DNA from: Deltaproteobacteria bacterium
GTDB taxonomy: Bacteria; Myxococcota; Myxococcia; Myxococcales; 40CM-4-68-19
Direction of reading: 5' to 3'
NCBI GenBank assembly: GCA_005879535.1
Contig: VBKI01000081.1
Location: forward strand, 1-47,362
Length of the DNA: 47,362 nt
Part shown: piece by piece, positions 22,007 to 30,761 of the stretch
Layout: every line of letters starts with the position of its first letter
How positions within the stretch are numbered: the first letter of the stretch is position 1
Position numbers and translations under genes: made by a program
Notes under the pieces: generated by a model
What the model saw: the letters and a program-made list of their open reading frames with translations, nothing else
Databases searched by the model: none
What the model was told of the DNA's origin: nothing

Positions 22007-23170
22007 CTACTTGCGCTTGACGACCAGGCTGCCGGAGAAGGCGTCGGCCTCGATCATGCCCTCCCCCTTGCCGAACGTAGCCTCGAGCCAGCCGCTGCTC
22101 ATCCCGTGCTTTCGCTTGGGAGCGCGCTTCACCGCGAGGTTCACCTCGTCCCGGAGCTCGCCGCTGTGCGAGCTGTAGCTCAGCTCGAACGAGCTCTTGG
22201 GGTCGACGTTCAGCCGCAGCTCGCCCGACACCGTCTCGGCGCTGAGATGGCAGTCGCGCGCGCAGATGCCCGCCCAGTCGAGGCCGCCAGACGCCGACCG
22301 GAACTCCACCTGCGGCGCGGCGCCCGATGTAGCGACGACCGCGTGCCCGGAGACGGTATGGAGCCTCACCGGCCCCGCGACGTCCTCGATCCGGGCATCG
22401 CCGGAGATCATCTGCAAGTCGATCTTCCCCACGCCGGCGAGCTTCACGTCGCCGGACATGGTGCGGATGCGCACGTCGCCGATCCGCTGCGCGGTCACGT
22501 CGCCCGACATGGAAGCGACATCGAGGCGGCTTCCGCGGGGAAGCTCGACGCGGAGCTTCCCACGGCGCAGCGTACGGCGGCCGCGGAAGGCGGGCTCGAC
22601 GCGATCGCCGAAGGCATACAGAGCGATGTCCTCGGCGGGGGCGTCGCTCAGCGTCACCGAGACCTGGCGCTTCTCGGTCGCGATCACCTCGACTTCGCCC
22701 GCCTGCGCGCGCATCTGGAACGTGACCGGACCTTTGACCTGAAGGGTCGCGCTCCCGCGGCCCCTGGACCGGGCGGTTGCGTTCTCTTCGTCGGACTCGG
22801 AGTCGTCTTCGCCGATGCGCATCCGGGGGAGTCGGATGGAGCGTTGCTGGTTCAGCTTGTAGACCTTCACGTTGCCGCCGTGGTCCTCGTCCGCCTCGAC
22901 GTCGTGGTCCATCTCGTGGTCGTCGTCCTCCTCGTCATCGACGTCGCGGTCGTGCGGCATGGCGCTCGCGAGAAGCTCCGGCAGGTCGATCTCGATCCCG
23001 GACAGGTCGATCTCCGGCAGCGGGGGGAGGCCGGGAATGCTCGGCACCTGAATGTCCAGGTGGCGGTCGACGCGATGGCGTTGCGCGGGCTTGCCTTCGT
23101 CGTCCTGAGTCTGCGCCTTCGCCAGGACAGGGATTGCCAGAAAAAACACGATGACGAGCACTCGGATCAC
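22007..23170 (-). CDS. DUF4097-like exported beta-repeat protein with acidic/His-rich insert
   Basis: 387 residues from GTG 23170, overlapping the anti-sigma stop by four bases (GTGA). A signal peptide (VLVIVFFLAIPVLAKAQ) leads into a linker, then a striking Asp/Glu/His-rich stretch at about 70-100 (HDRDVDDEEDDDHEMDH). The C-terminal half is a DUF4097-type parallel beta repeat with phased SMSGDVTA, TMSGDVKL, MISGDARI, TVSGHAVV and TVSGELRL strands. Such proteins are envelope-associated with unknown roles and frequently sit beside ECF sigma/anti-sigma genes. Two cysteines (ICARDCH) lie in one blade. It is the last gene of the sigma/anti-sigma operon and probably the effector or sensor of that stress system. 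Confidence 0.88.
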   Translation of the reverse strand: MIRVLVIVFFLAIPVLAKAQTQDDEGKPAQRHRVDRHLDIQVPSIPGLPPLPEIDLSGIEIDLPELLASAMPHDRDVDDEEDDDHEMDHDVEADEDHGGNVKVYKLNQQRSIRLPRMRIGEDDSESDEENATARSRGRGSATLQVKGPVTFQMRAQAGEVEVIATEKRQVSVTLSDAPAEDIALYAFGDRVEPAFRGRRTLRRGKLRVELPRGSRLDVASMSGDVTAQRIGDVRIRTMSGDVKLAGVGKIDLQMISGDARIEDVAGPVRLHTVSGHAVVATSGAAPQVEFRSASGGLDWAGICARDCHLSAETVSGELRLNVDPKSSFELSYSSHSGELRDEVNLAVKRAPKRKHGMSSGWLEATFGKGEGMIEADAFSGSLVVKRK

Positions 23171-23817
23171 GGATTTGCCTCCTCAGACTCCTGCACGACG
23201 TCGCGCAGCGAGCGCAGGTACCCCGCGTACCCGTCGAGCACGCGCATGCGGACGTTCACGTCGTCGCTCGCCACCGCGCGCGACTCGCCGAGCTGCGCCC
23301 TGGCCCGCGTCAGCGTCTCGTCCCAACGCCGCGCCAGCTCCGGATCGAGGCGAGGCCTCAACCGCTCGTACTCGGCTTCCAGCACCTTGGCGGCATCGCG
23401 GTAATCCGATTCCGCCCGGTCCAAAGCCGCCAGCGTCTTCGGATCGATGGCCGGGCGAGGGCGCTCGGCACGCGCCGCTTGCGGCGCCGGCGGTTGTACG
23501 GGCTGCGGCTTCTGCGGACGGACCGTCACCAGCAGGACGGCGGCCGCCGCGGCGGCCCCTGCCGCGCCGACCGCCACCCGCCATGCCCAACGCGGGCGCC
23601 TGCGAGGGTGCGTCAGGCGCGCAGCGACACCCGGCCAGAGATGGGCGGTATCCGGCGAGGGCCGGCGGGCGAGCAATGCCTGTTCCGCCTCGAGCCAGGA
23701 CACCTCGCGCGCGCACTCCAGACAGGTGCCGAGGTGGGCGCGCACGTCCGCCGTCCGATCGGCGGACAATTCATCGAGCGCGAGCGCCTCGAGATCCTCG
23801 ATCGGGAGGTGCGTCAT
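23167..23817 (-). CDS. Zinc-finger anti-sigma factor, single-pass membrane protein
   Basis: 216 residues from ATG 23817, overlapping the sigma-factor stop by four bases. The N-terminal zf-HC2 domain has H28-x3-C32-x2-C35 (VRAHLGTCLECAREV), the standard anti-sigma zinc motif. A membrane helix rich in Ala (about 77-99) follows, then a Pro-rich linker and a periplasmic alpha-helical region (LAALDRAESDYRDAAKVLEA) that could sense envelope state. By family, it binds and restrains the co-transcribed ECF sigma factor. The C-terminal DUF4097 neighbour overlaps it. Confidence 0.9.
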   Translation of the reverse strand: MTHLPIEDLEALALDELSADRTADVRAHLGTCLECAREVSWLEAEQALLARRPSPDTAHLWPGVAARLTHPRRRPRWAWRVAVGAAGAAAAAAVLLVTVRPQKPQPVQPPAPQAARAERPRPAIDPKTLAALDRAESDYRDAAKVLEAEYERLRPRLDPELARRWDETLTRARAQLGESRAVASDDVNVRMRVLDGYAGYLRSLRDVVQESEEANP

Positions 23818-24386
23818 CGCGCCCCCTCCAGATATCCGGCGAGGCTTCTGCGCAGCTGCAGCCGCGCCCGGTGGATCTCGTTCTTGACCTTCTGCAGCGA
23901 CCAGCCCATCGCCGAGGCGATCTCCGAATACCCAAGGCCGTGATCGATCCGCATCAGCAGCGCGGCCCTTCTCTCCTCGGTCAGACCGGCGATTGCGCCG
24001 TCCAGCATGCGATCCGACTCCGCGGAGAGCAGCAGCGCCTCGGGGCTGGGCGCGCGATCGATCTGGGGCGTCTCGTCGACAGGGTCGATCGGGGCGCCGT
24101 TGCGCCGCCTGCGCCGGATCTGCTCGAAAAAGACCATCCGGGCGATGCCGAACAGCCACCCCTGCAGCTTGCCGGGTTCTTCCAGCGTGCCCAACCGGTT
24201 GTGAGCGCGCACGAAGGTCTCCTGGGTCCCCTCGTCCGCCGCGACGTCGTCGCGGAGGAGATCGCCCAGGAACCTGCGCACACCCGGAGCTTCCCGATCG
24301 AAGATCACGCGAAACGCCTCCGCATCGCCGGCACGGGCCCGCGACAGCAGCTCCTCGTCGGAATGACTGTCACGGGGAGAAACCAA
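23814..24386 (-). CDS. ECF-type RNA polymerase sigma factor
   Basis: 190 residues from TTG 24386; there is no ATG nearby, and a much longer frame (to 24497) would overlap the divergent OsmC gene. Region 2 is [19 protein letters not shown]...[17 protein letters not shown] with the -10-recognition helix, and region 4 is [23 protein letters not shown] followed by [18 protein letters not shown], the helix-turn-helix that reads the -35. Co-transcribed with a zinc anti-sigma factor (4-base overlap) and a DUF4097 protein, so it is likely an envelope-stress regulator. The start is the least certain point. Confidence 0.9.
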   Translation of the reverse strand: MVSPRDSHSDEELLSRARAGDAEAFRVIFDREAPGVRRFLGDLLRDDVAADEGTQETFVRAHNRLGTLEEPGKLQGWLFGIARMVFFEQIRRRRRNGAPIDPVDETPQIDRAPSPEALLLSAESDRMLDGAIAGLTEERRAALLMRIDHGLGYSEIASAMGWSLQKVKNEIHRARLQLRRSLAGYLEGAR

Positions 24387-24395
24387 CCCGCCCGG

Positions 24396-24422
24396 TAGTG
24401 ACGCGCCGCCCACGCCGGTTTC
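24396..24422 (-). promoter_or_regulatory. Candidate autoregulated ECF promoter
   Basis: On the minus strand GAAACC (24417-24422) is followed after 15 bases by TCACTA (24396-24401), just upstream of the sigma-factor start. ECF sigma factors usually recognise a GAAC/GAAAC-type -35 and often drive their own operon. It lies so close to the TTG start at 24386 that the leader would be very short, which weakens the call. Confidence 0.25.
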
Positions 24423-24453
24423 AACGGGCTGGAAGCGCTGGTATGTCAGTCGG

Positions 24454-24876
24454 ATGGACGTCAAGGTCACCAGCGGATCCGGGCTGCAGCAAGACATCCA
24501 GATCGGGAGACACCGGCTCGTCTCGGACGAGCCCCAGGCCTTCGGTGGCGCGGATCTCGGGCCCTCGCCCTACGAGCTTCTCGCGGCCGCCATCGGCGCC
24601 TGTACCTCGATGACCCTGCGCATGTATGCGCGAGCCAAGGGCTGGCCGCTGCAGCGCGTCATCACGACCATCCGTCACGACAAGATCCACGCGCGCGACT
24701 GCGCCGATTGCGAAACGAAGGAGGGTCGCATCGACCGCCTGGAGCGCGAGATCGAGCTGGAAGGCCCGCTCGACGACCCCCAGCGAAAGCGCCTGCTGGA
24801 GATCGCGGAACGCTGCCCTGTGCACCGGACGCTGTCCAGCGAGGTGAGGCTGGTCACGCGCCTGAAGACCCCCTGA
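24454..24876 (+). CDS. OsmC/Ohr-family peroxide-detoxification protein
   Basis: 140 residues. The two redox cysteines expected of OsmC/Ohr thiol peroxidases are present: C50 in [20 protein letters not shown] and C120 in [11 protein letters not shown]. Two additional cysteines, [10 protein letters not shown] (residues 82 and 85), are unusual but occur in the YhfA/OsmC-like branch. It reduces organic hydroperoxides using dithiol partners. Divergent from the ECF sigma gene; its 3' end overlaps the convergent Nudix gene by 23 bases. Normal length and start. Confidence 0.93.
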   Translation: MDVKVTSGSGLQQDIQIGRHRLVSDEPQAFGGADLGPSPYELLAAAIGACTSMTLRMYARAKGWPLQRVITTIRHDKIHARDCADCETKEGRIDRLEREIELEGPLDDPQRKRLLEIAERCPVHRTLSSEVRLVTRLKTP

Positions 24877-25489
24877 GCCGTTCCGCCAGCCGCCGCAACC
24901 CGATCTCCGTCTTCATGTCGCGGATGTCGCCGCTCGCGCAACGCGACAGCGCCGCCTCCAGAGACGCCCACTCCAGTCGCGCGCCTTGCTCGAACGGCGA
25001 ACCGTCGCCAGCGACGGGGTGCGTTTCCGCCTGCGCATCCACCTCGCAGCAGACGAAGTGAAAGATCTCGGCGCACATTCCCGGCGTGGGAAACAGCGGC
25101 GGACCCAGAGGCTGGACCGCCGCTGCATCGACGCGGAGACCCGCTTCCTCCATCGCTTCCGCGGCAGCCCGCGCCATCACGTCATCGCCGGTTTCCACGA
25201 TTCCCGCGACGAGCTCCGGAAAGAGGACCGTTCGAGGCCTTTCTGCCCGGCCGAACTGGAGCGGAATGCGGACGCCGTGGCGCAGCAGGACCTCCACCCG
25301 ATCGCCCCGCCGGAAGAGGGCGACGACCACGGCGTCCAACCCCATGGGGCGCTCGACGTAATCCCAGCTGGCCTCGCCCGTACGCGACCCGTCCGAAAGG
25401 ACGAGGCGCATGCGCATGCGCCGCAGCCGCAAATGTCCTCCTTCGCCGACGCGCTGGTCGCCGGTGACCTCGAAGCCCTTCACCTCCAA
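24854..25489 (-). CDS. Nudix hydrolase with degenerate Nudix box
   Basis: 211 residues from TTG 25489, chosen because AGGAGG stands five bases before it; upstream residues are not family-like. The N-terminal beta domain ([16 protein letters not shown]) and the [15 protein letters not shown] strand resemble ADP-ribose pyrophosphatases and ADP-sugar hydrolases. The Nudix box [24 protein letters not shown] keeps the EE-x-G core but has Ala where the conserved Arg of RE-x-x-EE is expected. Whether it still hydrolyses nucleoside diphosphate derivatives is uncertain. Confidence 0.85.
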   Translation of the reverse strand: MEVKGFEVTGDQRVGEGGHLRLRRMRMRLVLSDGSRTGEASWDYVERPMGLDAVVVALFRRGDRVEVLLRHGVRIPLQFGRAERPRTVLFPELVAGIVETGDDVMARAAAEAMEEAGLRVDAAAVQPLGPPLFPTPGMCAEIFHFVCCEVDAQAETHPVAGDGSPFEQGARLEWASLEAALSRCASGDIRDMKTEIGLRRLAERLRGSSGA

Positions 25490-25623
25490 GTCCGCCTCCT
25501 GTCTCCGGTTTCCCGGCAGGAACATGCCCGAATGCGACCGCGCCAGCCGGTTTCCGTCAACTGGAAAGAAAGTGGAAATGAGCGATCCGCATTCGTTAAA
25601 CTGCAAAATCTGGGGGTAGGAAA

Positions 25624-26235
25624 ATGCCCGACTCCTTCCAGCTCGAGATGATTGTCGCCGCGGAGCCGCAGCGCGTCTTCTCGGCCTGGATGGACAGCCG
25701 GGAGCACGCGGCGTTCACCGGCGGCGGGGAGGCCGTCGTCGAGCCTTGGGCGGGCGGCCGGTTCATTGCCTGGGACGGGTACATCCACGGGATCCTTCTC
25801 GGGGTCGACGAGGGGCGGCGGATCGTCCAGACCTGGCGCACCTCGGAATTTCCCCCGGAAGCGCGCGATTCGCGGCTCGTCGTTGAATTCGAGCCGGCGC
25901 GCGGGGGCACCCGCGTCATCGTCAGGCACAGCGATCTGCCTTCCAGCCACGTGAAGAAATACGAAAGGGGCTGGACCGAGCATTACCTGAAGGCACTCGC
26001 CCGCTATTTTGCAAAAGGCGCAAAGCAGAGGACTCCCGCTGCACGGGCGCCAGAATCATCCTGGGGACGGAAGGCGGAACGCCCGGCCCGGCATCCGCAA
26101 AAGGCGCCCGCGCGCAAGGCGGCACCGGGAAAAACGACCCGCAAGGCAGCAGCGAGAAAGCCGGCGCGCAAGCCCGTCCGCAAGACGCGGCCCGCTCCCC
26201 GGCGCAAGGCTTCCGCGCGCCGTTCCAGGCGCTGA
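25624..26235 (+). CDS. AHSA1/SRPBCC-domain protein with histone H1-like basic tail
   Basis: 203 residues. Residues 1-130 form an AHSA1-type START-like domain (QLEMIVAAEPQRVFSAWMD, then GGRFIAWDGYIHG and RIVQTWRTSEFPP, ending GWTEHYLKALARYF). Residues 131-203 are almost entirely Lys, Arg, Ala and Pro in short repeats such as APARKAAPGKTTRKAA and RKPARKPVRKTR, like histone H1 or the tails of bacterial AlgP/HU-like proteins, predicted disordered and DNA- or RNA-binding. The combination is unusual. Well-placed ATG after a GGTAGG-like site. Its role is unknown; a small-ligand-sensing nucleoid protein is one guess. Confidence 0.85.
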   Translation: MPDSFQLEMIVAAEPQRVFSAWMDSREHAAFTGGGEAVVEPWAGGRFIAWDGYIHGILLGVDEGRRIVQTWRTSEFPPEARDSRLVVEFEPARGGTRVIVRHSDLPSSHVKKYERGWTEHYLKALARYFAKGAKQRTPAARAPESSWGRKAERPARHPQKAPARKAAPGKTTRKAAARKPARKPVRKTRPAPRRKASARRSRR

Positions 26236-26247
26236 CCGCCCCTGGCC

Positions 26248-27477
26248 ATGGACGCGATCGTGATCGGCGCCGGCGTGGCAGGGCTTGCCGCGGCGCGCGA
26301 GCTCAAAAAGCGGGGCTTCGAGGTGGTGGTGCTTGAAGCGCGCGACCGGATCGGCGGCCGCGTGCATACCGTCAGGCTGCCCGGGTGGCCTCTCCCGCTG
26401 GAAGTGGGCGCCGAGTTCCTCCACGGCAGGCCGAGATCGCTTCTGCCGCTCGCGCGCGACGCCCGCGAGCTCCGCGGCGGACATTATTTCGACGGAATGG
26501 AGCGCCGCGACGAGCTGTGGCAGTCGACGATGGAGAAGATCGGCAAGTTGCCGTCGGTGCTCGAGCGGCCCGTCGACAAGGCGCTGCGGACGCTTCGCTG
26601 GCGGTTGCGGACCACGCCGGACGAACGGCAGCTCGCTGCCGACTTCCTCGAAGGATTCAATGCGGCGCGCCTCGATCGCGCCAGCGTGAAGGCCATCGCG
26701 CAGCAGACGCAGGCGTCCGAAGAGAATGGAGGCAACCACATCGCGCGCCTCCCGCGCGGATACGATCTGGTGCCACGACGGCTCGCCCGCGGCCTGCACA
26801 TCGAGCTCGGGGTGCGCGTGCGGATGGTGCGTTGGTCGCGCTCGCGGGTCGAGGTCCACGCCGGACACCGCTCCTGGGAGGCCCCGCGCGCGATCGTCAC
26901 CGTGCCGTTGGGCGTGCTGCAGGCGGGCGCCGTGGTCTTCGAGCCCGCCCTGCCGCGATGGAAGGCGTCGGCCATCGCGGCGCTGTCAATGGGCCCGGTG
27001 GTGAAGATCGCCCTGCTCTTCGAGGAGCGTCACTGGCCGCAGGACCTGGCATTCCTGCACGCGCGCGGAGAGGAAGTGCCCACCTTCTGGCGGCCGTTGC
27101 CCTCGCGCGCACCGGCGTTGATCGGATGGGCCGCGAGCCGCAACGCGGAAGCCCTGCGGGGAAAGAATCCCGTCACGGTCGCGGTCCGATCCCTCTCCGC
27201 GGCGCTGGGCCGGCGCGTCCGGCCCATCCGGGCCGTCTCGTTCGACTGGCAGAAGGACGACCTTTCGCGCGGCGCGTACAGCTGGGTGCCGGTGGGGGCC
27301 ATGCGCGCGCAGAGGGCGATCGCCGACCAGGTGGGCCCGCTGCATTTCGCCGGCGAGGCGTCGCACTTCGACGGCGCCTGCGGGACGGTGCACGGGGCAA
27401 TCGAGACCGGCATCCGGGCAGCGCGCGAAGTCGCGACCGCGCAGCGAAAGTTGCCGGTCCGAGCGCGCCGGCCGTAG
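26248..27477 (+). CDS. FAD-dependent amine oxidase family protein
   Basis: 409 residues from ATG 26248. N-terminal Rossmann motif [19 protein letters not shown] with the acidic end [16 protein letters not shown], the amine-oxidase block [12 protein letters not shown], and a C-terminal FAD-binding block [20 protein letters not shown] are complete. These oxidise amines or related substrates using O2, or desaturate lipids or carotenoids; without a diagnostic active-site residue the substrate is open. Starts 13 bases after the AHSA1 gene stop, so it may be co-transcribed. A short gene of the Imm53 type follows after nine bases. Confidence 0.88.
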   Translation: MDAIVIGAGVAGLAAARELKKRGFEVVVLEARDRIGGRVHTVRLPGWPLPLEVGAEFLHGRPRSLLPLARDARELRGGHYFDGMERRDELWQSTMEKIGKLPSVLERPVDKALRTLRWRLRTTPDERQLAADFLEGFNAARLDRASVKAIAQQTQASEENGGNHIARLPRGYDLVPRRLARGLHIELGVRVRMVRWSRSRVEVHAGHRSWEAPRAIVTVPLGVLQAGAVVFEPALPRWKASAIAALSMGPVVKIALLFEERHWPQDLAFLHARGEEVPTFWRPLPSRAPALIGWAASRNAEALRGKNPVTVAVRSLSAALGRRVRPIRAVSFDWQKDDLSRGAYSWVPVGAMRAQRAIADQVGPLHFAGEASHFDGACGTVHGAIETGIRAAREVATAQRKLPVRARRP

Positions 27478-27486
27478 CATCGCCGG

Positions 27487-27819
27487 ATGGAGGTCCTCGA
27501 GCGGATCCAGGCCTGGCACAAGGCACAGCTCGAGCGCGGGCGCGATCCTTCCCTCGGGGTCCGCATCGAGACGTTGCGGGAGCGGCCCGGCTGGAGCGTA
27601 CAGATCGATCTCGCCGGCACGCGGCTCTCCGGACTGAAGCTCGCTCCCTACAAGGAGGGCGTGACGGACCGCGACTGGCTCGCATATCGCATCAAGGACG
27701 ACCGCTTCGAAGGGATCGGCGACCCGACCAAGCTGCAGGCCCTGCTTTTTGCCTTCCTCGATCTCGCCGACCGCACCCTGGCGGGGCTCTCTCGCGAGCG
27801 CCAGCGAGAGAAGAAATAG
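27487..27819 (+). CDS. Imm53-like immunity-family protein
   Basis: 110 residues. The pattern IQAWHKAQLERGRDPSLGV, RIETLRERPGWSVQIDLAGT and YRIKDDRFEGIGDPTKLQAL matches the Imm53 immunity family as I remember it (helix, then the GWSVxIDLxGT strand pair, then the FEGxGxPxxL motif). Imm proteins neutralise toxin domains of polymorphic or contact-dependent toxins. No toxin gene is adjacent; it is the last gene of the rightward run begun at 25624. It may be an orphan immunity protein or a domesticated relative. Ends four bases before the convergent M16 gene. Confidence 0.75.
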   Translation: MEVLERIQAWHKAQLERGRDPSLGVRIETLRERPGWSVQIDLAGTRLSGLKLAPYKEGVTDRDWLAYRIKDDRFEGIGDPTKLQALLFAFLDLADRTLAGLSRERQREKK

Positions 27820-27822
27820 AGG

Positions 27823-29334
27823 CTACCGTCCCGCCGCGGCGGACACGGCCTTGGAGGCCTCCCCCTCGGCGTCGCGGAGCTCGATGCGGCCGAGCTTGAG
27901 GGCCTCCAGGCGCTGCGCGATCAGCGCCGAAGGGCCGACGACGACGATGGCCATGTTCTGTGGATGCAACCGCTCGCGCGCAGCGCGAGCCACGTCATCC
28001 TTCGTCACCGAGTGCACGCGCTGCTGGTACGTCGCGTAGTAGTCGAGCGGCAAGCCGTGCGACCAGGCGCGCGCATATGCGCCAGCGGTCTGATCGTTGC
28101 TCGCGAACAGCGCAGGGATGGCGCGGATGAGCGCCTCCTTGGCGTCGGCAAGCTCCGGGTCGCTGACCTCGCCCGACTTCATCCGGGAAAGCTCCCTCAT
28201 GAACTCGCCGAGAGCATCGGCGGTCTTCTCGCTGACGACGCCCCCCGCGGCGACGAACGGACCTGCCTCGCGATGCACGTCGTAGAAGCTGAAGACGCCG
28301 TACGAATAGGCGTGCTCGGTGCGAAGGTTACCGTTGAGCCGCGAGTTGAAGCTGCCGCCGAGGATGTTGTTCATCACCCGCACCGGAAAGATGTCGGCCG
28401 CGGCGGCGGAGACGCCCACTTCTCCGATCCAGATCTGCGATTGCGGCGCGCCTGGCTTGTCGACCAGGGTCACCACGCGCGTCGCGGCCTTCGCCCGCCG
28501 GGAACGAACCGCCGGGGGGTGCTTGCCGTTCTTCCACGACGCGAATCGCTTCTCGAGCAGCGGCAAGAGGGCAGCCGCGTTGGTGTCGCCGACCACGAAC
28601 AGGGCCGCGTTGGAAGGCTGGAACCACGCCCTGTGCCAGGCGACGAGGTCCTGGCGGGAGATGGCCTTCACCGAGCGGGCCGTGCCCTCGCCCGGATAAC
28701 CCCAGGGATGCTTCTCGCCGAAGATCACGCGCGAGAGCACGTGCTGTCCCACCGACTGCGGATCGTCGAGGGTCTGCGCGATCTGGCCGAGCCGCTCGAC
28801 CCGGACGCGCTCGACGTCGGCGTTCCGGAACTGCGCATTGAGGGCGACGTCCGCGAAGATTTCCAGCACTGGATCGAGGGTATCGGAGAGCGTCGTCACC
28901 GAGACCCGCGAGGAGTCCGCCTCCGCGGCGGCGGCATACCGCGCTCCGAGATCCTCGAAAGCACGAGCGATGGCGGCGGCATCGCGAGAGGGGGTGCCTT
29001 CGTCGAGGAGGTCGAGGGCGAGGGAAGCGAGCCCGGCCTTGCCGACGGGCTCGGTGTCGGCGCCGGAGCGCAGGGCAAGATCGATGGCGATCAGCGGAAC
29101 GTCGTGGCGCTCGATCAGGTAGACGGGGAGTCGATTGCTGAGGGCGAGCTGCTGCGGAACGGGGGCGCGGAATTCCACGGGGCTGCCCGGAGGCGGCGGC
29201 TGCGCGCGGAACGCGGAATCTGGCGTTCCTTGCGGCGCGGCCTCTGCCTTGGGCGCGGGTGCCGGCGGTTGGGCGGGTTTCGGGACGGCGGACGCGCAGC
29301 CCAGGAGAACGAATGCCGCCCAGAGCGGTCTCAT
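27823..29334 (-). CDS. M16 peptidase family protein, non-catalytic partner
   Basis: 503 residues from ATG 29334, overlapping the upstream M16 gene by four bases. Lipoprotein signal (PLWAAFVLLGCAS, lipobox at about residue 13) and a Pro/Ala-rich linker. Two M16 beta-alpha domains follow, but the catalytic H-x-x-E-H is absent; the equivalent segment reads LALDLLDEGTPSRD. It retains the C-terminal RLN-GNLRTEHAYSYGVFSF substrate-handling motif. Paired catalytic/non-catalytic M16 subunits are common in Gram-negative bacteria (PqqL/YmxG-like), forming an active heterodimer that degrades peptides. Membrane-anchored in the envelope. Confidence 0.9.
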   Translation of the reverse strand: MRPLWAAFVLLGCASAVPKPAQPPAPAPKAEAAPQGTPDSAFRAQPPPPGSPVEFRAPVPQQLALSNRLPVYLIERHDVPLIAIDLALRSGADTEPVGKAGLASLALDLLDEGTPSRDAAAIARAFEDLGARYAAAAEADSSRVSVTTLSDTLDPVLEIFADVALNAQFRNADVERVRVERLGQIAQTLDDPQSVGQHVLSRVIFGEKHPWGYPGEGTARSVKAISRQDLVAWHRAWFQPSNAALFVVGDTNAAALLPLLEKRFASWKNGKHPPAVRSRRAKAATRVVTLVDKPGAPQSQIWIGEVGVSAAAADIFPVRVMNNILGGSFNSRLNGNLRTEHAYSYGVFSFYDVHREAGPFVAAGGVVSEKTADALGEFMRELSRMKSGEVSDPELADAKEALIRAIPALFASNDQTAGAYARAWSHGLPLDYYATYQQRVHSVTKDDVARAARERLHPQNMAIVVVGPSALIAQRLEALKLGRIELRDAEGEASKAVSAAAGR

Positions 29335-30665
29335 CGGGTGCCTCCCGCCGCTGCCTGCTTCTGTTCCGGAAGCACCGTGATCACCACTCGCTGCTCTTCG
29401 TTCATGTACCGCCTTGCCAGTTGCTGGACCTGCTCCGGCGTCACTGCCAGCGTCGCCTCCAGGTTCCTGGTGAAGGCGGCGGGATCCTTCGCGAACATCT
29501 CGAAGTAGTTGAGCTGATCCGCCTTTCCGCCGAAGCCCCCGACGTTTTCCAGCTGCGCGAACAGCCCGGACTTGAGGTTGCGTTTCGCGCGCTCCATCTC
29601 GTCGGCCGAGGACGGCGCGTCGCGAAGGCGCTTCACTTCCTCGGTCAGCGCCGCGGCGACTTCCTCGGGGGCGTGGCCCGCCTGCACCGTGGCCGTGATC
29701 TCGATCAGTCCGCCGAGCTGCATCGCCGGATCCCACGTCGCCGTGACGTCCTGGGCGATCTTCTTGTCGTAGACGAGGTCGTGATAGAGCCGGCTCGACT
29801 TGCCGCCGGCGAGCATGCGCATCAGCACCGGCGGCGCAGGGTTCTCGAGAGGCCGCGGGCCGATGTATCCGATGAGCACCTTCGCGAGCTGCACCTGATC
29901 GCGCACCGTCTCGGCGACCTCCTTCGTGTGGGGCTGCGTCTTCGCCGTCACCTCCGGCGGCTGGAGGCCGCGCGGGATGGGCGCGAAGTATTTCTCCACC
30001 AACCGCTTGACCTCCGCCGGGCGGAAGTCGCCGACGATCGCCATGCCGGCGTTGTTCGGCGCGTAATAGGTGCGGAAGAATTCGCGGACGTCGTCGAGCG
30101 AGGCGCGCTGCAGATCTTCGTGCGAACCGATCACGTAGCCGAAGTACGGGTGCGGATCCGGGAAGAGCAGCTGGATCAGCCGCTCTTCGGCGCGTCCGTA
30201 AGGAACATTCTCGACGCTCTGCCGCCTCTCGTTGCGGACGACGTCGCGCTGCGTGTCGAGCTTCGTCTGGTCTACGGTATCGAGGAGGAAACCCATCCGA
30301 TCGCTTTCCAGCCAGAGCGCCAGCTCGAGCCGATCCGAAGGCATGGTCTCGAAGTAGTTGGTGCGGTCCCAATCCGTGGAACCGTTCAGGTTCGTGGCGC
30401 CGTTGCGTTCCAGCATGGCGAACACAGTCCGCTCGTCGCCGTTCAGGTGCTTGCTCCCCTGGAACATCAGGTGCTCGAACAGGTGGGCGAAGCCGCTCCG
30501 CCCCTTGCGCTCGTTGACGGCGCCGACGTGGTACCAGAGATCGACCGCGACCACCGGGGCACGGTGGTCCTCGGAGAGCATCACCGTCAGTCCGTTGGGT
30601 AGCTGATACTTCTCGAACGGGATCTGCGGCAGAGCCGCGGCGGCGATCAGCATCGCGAAGAGCAT
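29331..30665 (-). CDS. M16 zinc metallopeptidase, catalytic subunit
   Basis: 444 residues from ATG 30665, with AGGAG six bases upstream. A signal peptide (MLFAMLIAAAALP) precedes the first domain, which contains the inverted zinc motif H61-L-F-E-H65 in FAHLFEHLMFQGS, and the distal metal-binding glutamate region RNERRQSVENVPYGR. The second domain carries YHDLVYDKKIAQDVTA. It is an insulinase/pitrilysin-type peptidase acting in the periplasm. The following gene encodes the non-catalytic lipoprotein partner with a four-base overlap, so the two are expected to work as one complex. Confidence 0.93.
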   Translation of the reverse strand: MLFAMLIAAAALPQIPFEKYQLPNGLTVMLSEDHRAPVVAVDLWYHVGAVNERKGRSGFAHLFEHLMFQGSKHLNGDERTVFAMLERNGATNLNGSTDWDRTNYFETMPSDRLELALWLESDRMGFLLDTVDQTKLDTQRDVVRNERRQSVENVPYGRAEERLIQLLFPDPHPYFGYVIGSHEDLQRASLDDVREFFRTYYAPNNAGMAIVGDFRPAEVKRLVEKYFAPIPRGLQPPEVTAKTQPHTKEVAETVRDQVQLAKVLIGYIGPRPLENPAPPVLMRMLAGGKSSRLYHDLVYDKKIAQDVTATWDPAMQLGGLIEITATVQAGHAPEEVAAALTEEVKRLRDAPSSADEMERAKRNLKSGLFAQLENVGGFGGKADQLNYFEMFAKDPAAFTRNLEATLAVTPEQVQQLARRYMNEEQRVVITVLPEQKQAAAGGTR

Positions 30666-30761
30666 GCGCGCTCCTGTATTCGGGTTCGCACCGTCTGGCA
30701 AATGACGCTGTACGGCCGCAGGGGTGCCGGATTTCACCCTCCGTGACTACCTGCGTCGTGA

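Noticed and set aside
29259-30602. Long rightward frame opposite the M16 genes
   Set aside because: Antisense shadow; no motif, no ribosome site.
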